Shown in pieces: positions 21,127 to 30,247 of a DNA stretch of 64,000 bases. Source of the stretch: Agrostemma githago (lineage: Eukaryota; Streptophyta; Magnoliopsida; Caryophyllales; Caryophyllaceae). The notes beneath the pieces were generated by a model. That model did not search any database, was not told the DNA's origin, and saw only the letters and a list, made by a program, of their open reading frames with translations. The stretch covers positions 52,586,078 to 52,650,077 of the forward strand of contig OY288241.1 of assembly GCA_958450325.1 (NCBI GenBank). Direction: 5' to 3'. A program made the position numbers and the translations under genes. Each line of letters begins with the position of its first letter. The first letter of the stretch is position 1.

Positions 21127-22441
21127 GATGGGAGATTGCTCAGAGAACTTTTGCTATGAGAGTACGAACAGCACATCCTGAAACTGCGTGTGGATGGATT
21201 GTCTTTAGAGTAGTAGTCATCGGTTATCACTGAGGACATGCGGGAGTCCGAGAGTTGTGTTAGGGGGTACGTGCGCATGTATTTGACAAGGGCCTGATCA
21301 GCTCTACTCTCTTTCTGATATCTTGGCACTCTTATTCACGGTTGTGTACGTGATTATTTTCCCTGCTTCTGCGCGTTGTCAGTGGGCCTTGGGGTGGTGT
21401 GGGTAGGCTTCTGCGAGTTATCTTCTACATCATCAGCAGTCTGTTCTCAAACGCGATTAGAGTTCTAAATCAAATCATAGATGTTGTTCGATCCTATTGA
21501 GCACTAGGGGTGAGATGTAAACCTCCTAGTATCGATATGATTGGCGGGATTGATGTTCCCATCCGCACTTATGGTGAGATGCAAGCCTTAAGTGTGCATG
21601 AGACATTAGTAGTCACGTCCCGTGCATTATGTGAAAGAAAACCATTGTTTTTAAAAGTAAATGACTACAGTTTTCTAAATCACCTGTGTTAGTATGCTTC
21701 GTTACTGTTCCATACTCTTATGACTAATGATGTGATTGAAATGTTTGATAATGGGAAGTGATGTTTTGTTATATGTCCTGCCTGAATATTGATTATGATT
21801 GATATTATGTTTCATATGATTTGTATTATGTATGCCTTACTCTATTTTCACAAGACACTTCTATGAATCCATGATTCATGCTTTACTGTATTCTATTCAC
21901 ATGATACTCATATGATGTGTGAATTACTTTATTCTATATAACCTACATGTCTTATATATTTAAATTGATTCGCATGTTAACTGAAATCACTTCATGTGTA
22001 TCTCACATTGTATACATGTCAATTTGTAATGTGACATGCCTGCTTATCTGTTAAGTAGATAACCTAAACGTTATACTACATTGATTATTCGGGGACATGT
22101 TAGAAGAACGGTTAGGTTACTCCCACTAAGTGGGACATGTATATTTAAATATGCATTCAGGTTGACGAACCCTTAAGACTGGACATGGGGGCATGCATGA
22201 GTGCAAGAGATACAGTGTAGCAGAGGATAGTGTCAAACTATAAATCTTGTAATACAAATTTTATCAGACTATTGTATTTAGAAATTTGTAATTCGGTTTT
22301 CAGTTGTTGTATTTTAACAAACGGTTCATTTATCAGTAAAAGACTCACATGAGTCGACAGTTTTCATTTTTACCTCTTTTTACGACTTAATTATTTTTCC
22401 GCCTTGTTAAGTAATGTCATTGGAAGAACCGGATTGTTACA
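21127..22441. other. Right half of the TGTAACA-ended insertion, no gene
   Basis: AT-rich with no supported frame. It ends GGATTGTTACA against the CCTTG duplication. Its low-complexity, CATATG- and ATATG-rich character is like an LTR interior. Confidence 0.55.
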
Positions 22442-22446
22442 CCTTG

Positions 22447-25400
22447 TCTAGCCTCGCCCTGTGCTGAGGTCTCACCCTGATACCGAGTCAACCGCTCCTT
22501 AAGTCGGACAATCTCATCGTCTCGAGATTGCAGGAGATGTTTCGCATCGGTCACCTCTGCCTTGAGCTCGGTCACCCGAGTCTCCAGCTGCCTCACCATG
22601 TCCCGGGAATCCTGCAAATACACCTAGACCTTAGGAAAACACGCAAACAGCCTAGAAAACCAACCATGGGTACACACACTCACCGATCGAGGCCCCGAAG
22701 TATTACGGGAGACCCTCGAAGCATAGGCCCGGAAGCAGTTGGCGGCCTGCCACAACCGCTGATGGCAAGCTGACGAAACCTGAAAGGTGAAACCATACAA
22801 GTTAGCCAAACATAACCTAACCCTTAGGACCCAAATCCAAGGCAAAAACCGAAACTTACCCGGTATACCCGGTCGCGCCACTTTATCCTGACGTCCATCT
22901 CCTCGGCAGAACACGGGGGGGAGAGGCTCAGTGAAAGCTACCCCGGCTGCATCTACTATACCCTAAGCAGCGTCAAAGGGAAGTCTGGGGGCTGGACAGC
23001 GTCAGCCGGATCGGCCAGCTAAAGGAAAAGCAAATCGGTCAAGGAGGAAATAAACGCTAACCCATAAGACAAAACGAGCCTTAAAACAAAAGTCGAGTAC
23101 TCACCACGAGGAGGTGGCAAGCTAGCCGCTAGCTGACGTGAGACGGATAGGAGGCGCCAGGTACCAATAGCACATCACCTCCTTCTCCGTCCCTACCCTC
23201 GAGGACCTCTGCGGCGGTCAGTGGTCTAAACATGGTCCGGGGAGGATCAACCGGCACCCTGAAATCGCCGTATAAGCACCGACGCACCAACTGTTCGCCC
23301 AGATACCAAACCGGGCGAAACAATGCAGGAAGAAGCATCCACCTGTAGCTCTTAGGCCTCAACTCCGCCGTTACATACCCAGGCACACCCTCATAATTGG
23401 CCCAAGGATGAGCCACAAACTACACAAACATAATCTACACCTCAACAACCCTAAACCTAGGAGACTATTAATGAAACAAACCGTAAGAAGGAAACTTACA
23501 TCTTCGAGGTCCAGCTGGTTCACCCGCTTTTCGTCGGGTAGTGACTCGTCGTACTCTTGGCTTGAGTCAGTCTCCACTCGATCCCCGCTGGAAACCTGGG
23601 CGGACGAGCCAGCACCATCTTGGGTGCCAATCGAGGGAAATAAGAGTAAATCCAAGCCTGCAAGACCCCGAAAAATATCATTAGCAAAACCAAACCAAAC
23701 TAAACAAAACCCAAAATACAAAAAATAGAAACAATGACTAACCTCCAGCATGAGACCTGGGCCCACGATGGGAAAAGCCGAGGCCGATTCCACCTGCAAC
23801 GGCCTCACCATGACTTGCAAGCAGCGAGTCATCTCCGCGAGAGTCGCGGTTACCCAATCAAAGCGTCCCAGCTGATCTGGATCAGCCAGGAAAGACAAAA
23901 TCCTTGTACTAAACCTTTCGCTCTTGTCCGAGAAGTGAGTCGATCCTAGGAAATACCACAACCATAGTCGGGCATCCTGCTCCGGCGTGTTGGGTGCTAG
24001 CCCTTGTAATACCGCCACCCTCTCAAAGTGGTCAGTAATGTGCGAACTCACCAGAGCATGAGGCGTACTATAAGCCTCACGCTCCAAACAATCCCCGATC
24101 CATCCTCGGACCTTATCGTTATCTAACCTAGGGCCCTCGGCAGCCCATCTAATCCTCTCCGGACCCCAGGTTAAGCCCGTAATAACCCCGAAGTCCTCTA
24201 AAGTCATCCTGACCTCCCCAAAAGACATATGGAAGGTCAAGGTAGTGTCATAAAAGCGATCTACCATCGCTCTAATCACCATAAGGTTGCACTTGGTCTT
24301 ACAACCCACCAATCGGACCCAGAGCCCGACCACGAGACCCAGAGCGGTCCTCGCGATAATCCCCTTTGCTGCAGGGATCAGCTTTTGAAAATATATCTCA
24401 AGGCATGTCGTAAAACCCGAGAAGGGCCTCATCGGACCTGAGAGTTGCAAATCAAGACAAGCACAAACAAACCAAACCGATCGAAACCAATTTTTAAAGC
24501 CTAAACCAATATGCACGAGTAAAGATACTCACCAGATCGCGCACAATGCAGTGAGAAATGTGCAAGTCAGGACGAAACAACAACAGATGGTCGTCCCAGT
24601 CCCGAGCCCACTGAGGATCCTCATAGCCTATCTCCTCGTTCTTTGGCACAGGAATCGGGAGATGGGGCCCTCCTAGCAATCGTCTCAGGAAGCCTACGCT
24701 TCCTTACTCTATCAAAATCAGCCTCATTTGTGGCCTCTGGATCATAACGCTGCGATGGAACGCTTCGTCGTCTCCTACGAATCCCACGGGGAGTCAGTAA
24801 ACTCGTCCCGGCGGTCTCGCTGCTAGTACCGGTCAAAGGGGCTCCCTCGGGACGCTCGGTATCATCTCTAGCTGCAAAACCAAGCAAAATACAAAAATCC
24901 ATGCGTCGGGTCAGGCTAAAACAGCTCAAATGGGTCAAAATAAGGTCGAAATTTCGAATAGAGCTATCAAAATTCCGAAGGACCCGCTAACACCTATTTT
25001 CAATCCCGGTCACAATGGAAGTGGTTTCGAGAAAATCCGACATCGTTACGACACCTTTTGGTCTGTCGTAAGTCACACAAAAACTCAGGGAAGACCCTAG
25101 AGGTCATTCTAACTCACAAAGGTTGACATAGAAAACACCCATAACGTCATAAACACTAATCGAGCAGGACTACGAAGGACAAGTACGGGAATAACCAGGA
25201 GAACGGTCCCTAGCCCTAGCATTTCAAACTTATCCCCATAGGAGGCCATTATCGTACCTCAAAGCCTTCTATTAAGCTTATAACTACCCTAAAAAGCTCT
25301 ATTCAACCCTAATTTAACAGTGGGAGCAGGCACAAACATCGAGACTTAACAAATTCAAAATACCCAAATCGATTTTCTAGGGTTTTAACAAAATCAACTC

Positions 25401-25465
25401 ACAATCAACCAAATTAAGCAAAATCGACAATAGGCGAATAAGGAACACTTACCCGACGTTGACAT
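22447..25465 (-). pseudogene. Plant mobile domain (PMD) gene, antisense ORF of a Tat-lineage element, multi-exon, 5' part
   Basis: The core exon (about 23743-24437) encodes blocks typical of the PMD family: LGLVVGLWVRLVGCKTK, TFHMSFGEVRMTLEDFGVITGL, and ARLWLWYFLGSTHFSD. Plausible minus-strand exons with GT/AG borders are 25453-25465 (start ATG at 25465), 24533-24871, 23743-24437, 23500-23657, 23105-23419, 22860-23018, 22684-22779 and about 22624-22447. The last continues at 1511-1058 beyond the insertion. It encodes a coiled coil (QLETRVTELKAEVTDAKHLL). The exon at 24533-24871 needs a frame change near 24680, its join to the PMD exon is out of phase, and the 22860-23018 exon has stops in all frames. 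I therefore call it a pseudogene, or a gene with more introns than I can place. Lying antisense between an LTR end and a polypurine tract, it matches the extra antisense ORFs known in Tat elements. Confidence 0.72.
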
Positions 25466-26045
25466 ATTCGTGTATGGCAAAAATCAAGACGGAAATTGAT
25501 TGAACAAGTCGAGAAAGCGAGTTTGAGGCGAAAGGGGCGCGCGTTTGAGTTTTGGAACGAATGAATCGTTTGTCCTCCCTTCGCTGAATTTAAAGGGGTC
25601 TGACCCACAGGAAACCAGGCACCTCAGGTCACGCGTCCGTATTCTGGACCGATGGGGGCTAGGCGTCTAAATTCTAAGGCGCAGCAGGATGCGCGCTTAA
25701 CTACTCGACGCAAGACCAAAACAAGAGCAAACGAAACACGTTATCCAATATCTGCACAACATGCACTCATAAAGCAAGCAAGTAAACAACGACAAAACAA
25801 TTACTAGCCGATACCGGTAAAGCAAGCCTATAAACTAATCTCGAACAAAGAAAAATAATAAAACAAGCATAGGAACCTCGACTAACAAGAATACTCACGC
25901 TCAAGCACGTGATAAATCAAGCAAAACAGTGCCGATCTAAACAAAGTCCGAACAAATCCAAGCACATAACAAATCAGAACAAAGCAAGGCAAATCCAAAC
26001 AAAGTAAGACAAGTCCGCAAAACAAATTTAATTTAACTAAAATAA
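25466..26045 (-). promoter_or_regulatory. Upstream region of the PMD gene with a TATA-like box
   Basis: On the minus strand TTTAAATT at 25587-25594 lies about 120 bp before the ATG at 25465. Upstream of it, 25630-25700 holds repeated GCGTC/GGCGC words (ACGCGTCC, AGGCGTCT, AGGCGCAG, TGCGCGC). The rest is AT-rich with ACAAAACAAGCAAGTAAAC-like low complexity. Promoter function is inference. Confidence 0.4.
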
Positions 26046-26920
26046 ATAAATGCCAGCAAACATTTTTGAGCCTAACGGGTCTTAGTTATCCTGAAGGCAA
26101 CAGCAACAGCAAATTCGAGCCTAGCAGGATCTTAGTTATCCTGAAGGCAATTTGTGTTTGAGCGGATACTTACACGCTCAAACATTTTTGAGCCTAACGG
26201 GTCTTAATTATCCTGAAGGCAACAACAACAGCAATTTGAGCCTAACAGGGTCTTAGTTATCCTGAAGGCAATTTGTGTTTGAGCGGATACTTAGACGCTC
26301 AAACATTTTCGAGCCTAACGGGTCTTAGTTATCCTGAAGGCAACAGCAACAACAATTTTTGCCTAAAGAGTCTTAGTTATCCTGAGGGCACATCAAACAG
26401 CAATTTTGCCTAAAGGGTCTTACTTATCCTGAGGGCACAGCAAACAGCAATTTTTCCCAAAGGGTCATAGGCATCCTGAGGGCACAGCAAACAACAATTT
26501 TTGCCCAAAAGGTCATAGGCATCCTGAGGGCACAGCAAACAACAATTTTTACCTAAAGGGTCTTAGTTATCCTGAGGGCACAGCAAACAGCAATTTTGCC
26601 CAAAGGGCCATAGGCATCCTGAGGGCACAGCAAACAACAATTTTGCCTAAAGGGTCTTAGTTGTCCTGAGGGCACAGCAAACAACAACTTTTGCCCGAGA
26701 GTTCATAGGCATCCTGAAGGCATTTTATTTTATTCTCGAGCCCGAGGGGTCATAGGCATCCTGAAAGCTTTTATTTTATTTTATTCTCGAGCCCGATGGG
26801 TCATAGGCATCCCGAAGGCATTTTATTCTCGAGCTCGAGGGGTCATAGGCATCCCGAAAGTTTTTTTTTTTTTATTTTTTTTCTCGAGCCCGATAGGTTA
26901 TAGGTATCTCAAAGGCAATG
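26046..26920 (+). repeat. Minisatellite, three successive unit types sharing a GGTC(T/A)TA(G)..ATCCTGA(A/G)GGCA core
   Basis: From about 26046 to 26350 the units read GAGCCTAACGGGTCTTAGTTATCCTGAAGGCAA with CAGCAA spacers or GCGGATACTTACACGCTCAAAC. From about 26355 to 26690 they read TTGCCTAAAGGGTCTTAG.. or TTGCCCAAAGGGTCATAGG.. followed by ATCCTGAGGGCACAGCAAAC. From about 26735 to 26910 they read CTCGAGCCCGAGGGGTCATAGG.. with TTTTATT spacers. Unit length is about 45-70 bp. It lies just before the polypurine tract of the outer Tat element, a position where tandem repeats are common in Tat/Ogre elements. Confidence 0.85.
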
Positions 26921-27263
26921 GTTCGAGTGGATACTTACACATTCAAACATTTTCTTTCATATTCACGCTCAACGCGTCATACGCATTCGAAAGGCAGTCC
27001 AAATTTGAACGGATTCTTATATAAATCCGAAAAGGCAAAACGCATGAACATAACAAACCGAGGACGAGATAGCAAGCACGGACCCAAGCCCCGATAAGCG
27101 ACCGCAGACAAGGACGTCAGGTATAATTTTTAAGCCTTGGCTGACGAGCCTCAACACGTAGTCCAACGGACTTAAAACGACCCAACCGGACAGCCACCAG
27201 ATCGTAATCCTCGATTGACCTGGGCGGCTATACTTTGACTTTCACCTTGTCCAAGCCTCGGTC
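26921..27263 (+). other. 3' internal region of the outer Tat element
   Basis: No gene. The segment ending CTTTGACTTTCACCTTGTCCAAGCCTCGGTCAAAG is the counterpart of 43495-43530 in the younger Tat/Ogre element, which supports a shared lineage. Confidence 0.6.
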
Positions 27264-27277
27264 AAAGTGGGGGCTTC
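27264..27277 (+). other. Polypurine tract of the outer Tat element
   Basis: AAAGTGGGGGCTTC immediately precedes the LTR start TGTAGACACC. The equivalent AGTGGGGGCTC precedes TGTAGACACC in the 40538-57054 element on the other strand. Plus-strand DNA synthesis would be primed here. Confidence 0.8.
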
Positions 27278-28513
27278 TGTAGACACCTAGATTTGAACCT
27301 GGTGGCTGTAGGAGTGCCCAGCAAATACCCGATGACGATCGGACTGCAACGCGACGCGAGTTTGCGATGTTTTAGATAGTTTTTCTATATAACAGATCAA
27401 ATAATTACTCAGAAAGATTAAATTAACATCAAGGCAGCCTTAGCGAACCTCAGAAAGATTAAATGCACAAAGTCAAACTCGAGTGAACACACTGGGCCAA
27501 GCGAACCTCGGGATGCACACTTGAGGCCCACTCGGCGCAACAATGCGCTAGGTCAAGGAGAAAACTTAGCCTCCAAGCTTACAAATGGTACGCACACTCT
27601 CGGTTTTGGAAATTATCAAAATCGTATCTTCAAAATCCTGAACGCCTTGCACCAAGCGTCCTAGCCCTCACACACAAGGACCCAAGCGCCTGAGAACAGA
27701 TGCGCCTGGACTCAGGCGTCCATCCAAGCAAAGTGAGTCGAAAACAACTATAAATACCCCCCTCCACCTCATTCATTCGACACAACAACTTATCATTTTC
27801 TTCTCCCTTTACTCATTACGAGTTTCTCTCGCTTGGGCTCGCACTCCGACACCCAAAGCAAACGATCCACTCGATCGTAGTCTAGATAAATGAAATCGAC
27901 GCTACTCCTCACCTTCGAGCACTCCACTCGATCCCGAGGTGCCTGTGTTCAACTAGCTACTCCGAGTCTAGTAACGGAGTTATGCCGAATTAGCCGCAGA
28001 ACCAGCAAGTGGTAATGGAACTCTACCGGATTAGCCGCGGAACAAGCACACAGTAACGAACCTCTGATCTGCCGAAATCACAAGGCAAGCTAAGAGGATC
28101 CGCCTTTTGAAGTCGAACCGTTACTAGGTTGTCATCTAAATAAAACTTTACATTTCTGTACTTTTATTATGCACTACGATAATGTTAAACATGGACACTA
28201 GGTCCGTAACACGTACTAAAACACGTTGTGTCCCACCTTCAACCATAAACACTAAAATACCTTATATTGACCCGAGTAGTTCCGAGATTCATTCTCAACT
28301 ATCTATCCATCGTGTCCCGTTTAGCGTATACTTCGAGGGCGCAACTCCGCACTATGTGATTTACTTACATTTTGCATTTACCGTTTTCGTATGATTTATT
28401 GCTTTTAAGACCTTATAATCGCATGCTAAATCACCTAGCGCGGAATTCAAAATGTAAACAAGCTAAAACTAAAGAAAGCGATGGTCGGGTTCCGTATTAG
28501 TTTCGGTGCTCAC
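27278..28513 (+). mobile_element. 3' LTR of the outer Tat element, interrupted by element B
   Basis: Starts TGTAGACACCTAG and contains a TATA box at 27748-27756 and, near 28424-28439, TCGCATGCTAAATCAC, which aligns with the corresponding position of the Tat/Ogre LTR. The sequence switches to another LTR at 28514 and its continuation is not in the window. No coding capacity; a 70-codon frame at 28182-28394 is not convincing. Confidence 0.7.
27655..27756 (+). promoter_or_regulatory. LTR promoter with TATA box and upstream GCGTCC/GCGCCTG repeats
   Basis: CTATAAATA at 27748-27756 is followed by CCCCCCTCCACC, a normal LTR promoter. Upstream, 27655-27722 holds AAGCGTCC, AAGCGCCTGAG, ATGCGCCTGG and CTCAGGCGTCC. 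CGCCTG-GACT-CAGGCG forms an imperfectly spaced palindrome. Confidence 0.6.
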
Positions 28514-28575
28514 TGATGGTGGGATTTGCCGTGGGTCTTACCGATCAATATACAACCAACTAGTCCTAACGGTAG

Positions 28576-30247
28576 TGATGGTGGGAATTGTCGTGGATCC
28601 CCACCGCCAAATAAATAACCGGCTAAGACCTAACGGTAGTTAGGGTAAGTCGGGTCGTGTCCACGGAGACGGTGTTGCAAGGTTTAGATATGGTCGGCCT
28701 AAAACGAGACTATGCTACCAAACAAACACAAAGAAATACTAATTGACGAATTATGATGAGAGGAGAAAAAGGAAGAAGATTAACAATGAACTAGACTATA
28801 ACAAGGCTAAATGAAATAACTAAACAATGAACTAAAGAAATGATGACTAACTAATAAGATGAATCAAATATGAAGAAGAAGTGGGTTAGGTCGGGTTCAT
28901 AAGTGTAGTAGGGTGACTTGGGTGGTCAAGGGTGTAGGTGTCTCCTAATTGTTAGAATCGGTTCGGGCTCTCGCAACTTAAACCGATGTCGAGGTGGGTC
29001 CGGGCTCTCGCTACTTAGACCGATGTCGAGGTAGGTCCGGGCTCTCGCAACTTAGACCCTAGTCCGCACTCTCGTGACTACAACTATCCTCAACACTATC
29101 CTCAACATGACCACATACAAGACAACAATGAGTAGAGGAACACTAGCATGAGAAGCATGGCCATTACAACTCAAACAAGCAATTCAACAAACACATGGTG
29201 TGCCAAGTATGTGTCTAACAACAAAGATTCACCCTTTACCCCTAATCAAACCCTAATCACCCATATTCTACCCTTAATCCCCCTACTAACCCACAAGAAA
29301 ACTACTCACTCATAATCAAACTAACTACAACAATGAAAGGATAAAACATCATAAACATCAAAACATTCATCATAAACAATCAAGAACAATAAACAATAAT
29401 CAATGATTAGAACTTGATGATAAAACAAAGATTAAGAGAAGAGAAATTATACCCACTACAATAAAATGAAAAAGATGAGAACTTGAATCAATTAGAAACC
29501 CAAATGAAACCCCAAGGTTGTCAATCTTGGATGAGTCTTCAAGAATCTTCTTAATTACAAGACTAATTAACTAAGATTAACTAAAGATTAAAGGAAGATT
29601 AAACTAATTAGAGGAGAACTAAATCTAGGGTTTATATGTTGTAGAGAGGCTTAAGATAGTCTAGGTTAAGGTAAGATACATAAACAATACAAGAGGGAAG
29701 TATTTATAGGGGTACAAGAATGAAGGAGGATGAATTAAAGAGGTGCGGCTACAGCGTGTTGGTCCCGACCGGGACGGGATCATCCCGACCGGGACGGCCT
29801 GTCATCCCGACCGGGACGGGTTGGTCCCGACTGGGACGGGCTCACAGTGGCCTCTTAAAAAGTGAACTTCATCCCGGACGGGATGAGGTGCATACCCGTC
29901 GGGGATGAGTCTTGTAGGCCTCCAATATGATCCTTTTGGTTCCTCCTTGCTTCACATGGACTTCTCATCGATTCTCGGGACTCGGGATCGGGTCTCGGAG
30001 GCTCGGGAATGGGTCCCAAGGTCTCGGGGTCGAATCCAAGGCATCGAGTTATCGTTCCTCCGCTTCGTTGGCTCCGAAAAGTGTATGTATTGAGTCGGAA
30101 TCGCTCCAACTCGTCATGAATGGTCTCGGGAACCTGAAACGAACTAGAGGAAGCATAAGTAGCCCATGAACCGCTCCCAAGGAGCGATTCCGCAAAGAAA
30201 ACGGGACCAAAACACAGCAAAATAGGCACTACAAACTACACTTATCA
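28576..30247 (-). repeat. 3' LTR of element A
   Basis: Minus-strand start TGATAAGTGTAGTTTG, end CAATTCCCACCATCA. Matches 36785-39556 apart from the CACTA-like insertion and scattered small differences. TGATAAGTGTAG-type starts are familiar from Athila-like plant LTRs. Confidence 0.92.
29701..29884 (-). promoter_or_regulatory. LTR promoter of A (3' LTR): TATA box with TCCCG-NN-CGGGA array
   Basis: Minus-strand CTATAAATA lies at 29701-29709. Palindromes at 29763-29774, 29783-29794, 29805-29816 and 29824-29835 (one arm base changed), plus ATCCCGGACGGGAT at 29871-29884, lie upstream in element direction, starting 53 bp before the TATA. The central pair is AC or GA while the arms stay TCCCG/CGGGA. 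Confidence 0.7.

Larger units (their letters stand above)
1517..22441. mobile_element. Large insertion with TGTAACA / TGTTACA ends, probably a Tekay/Del-like solo LTR or remnant swollen by nested insertions
   Basis: The left end is TGTAACACCCCGTG at 1517 and the right end is GGATTGTTACA at 22441. The termini form a short inverted repeat beginning TG and ending CA. The 5-bp duplication CCTTG flanks the insertion exactly (1512-1516 and 22442-22446) and lies inside the PMD frame. TGTAACACCC-type LTR starts are known from Tekay/Del chromoviruses, so I infer an LTR of that group. No second copy of either terminus and no chromovirus polyprotein is visible between the ends. I read 1517-3508 and the region ending at 22441 as two halves of one LTR. 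The 3509-16696 element and smaller elements are nested inside. Lineage assignment is tentative; boundaries are strong. Confidence 0.75.

Noticed and set aside
23408..23949. Plus-strand frames opposite the PMD exons
   Set aside because: Shadows of the minus-strand PMD gene; they do not respect its intron borders and have no family features.
28182..28394. 70-residue frame in the outer Tat 3' LTR
   Set aside because: No domain, lies downstream of the LTR TATA in the leader; likely chance.
29855..30229. 124-residue frame in the LTR of element A
   Set aside because: Lies in U3 and crosses palindrome sites; the B copy (57419-57631) breaks it.
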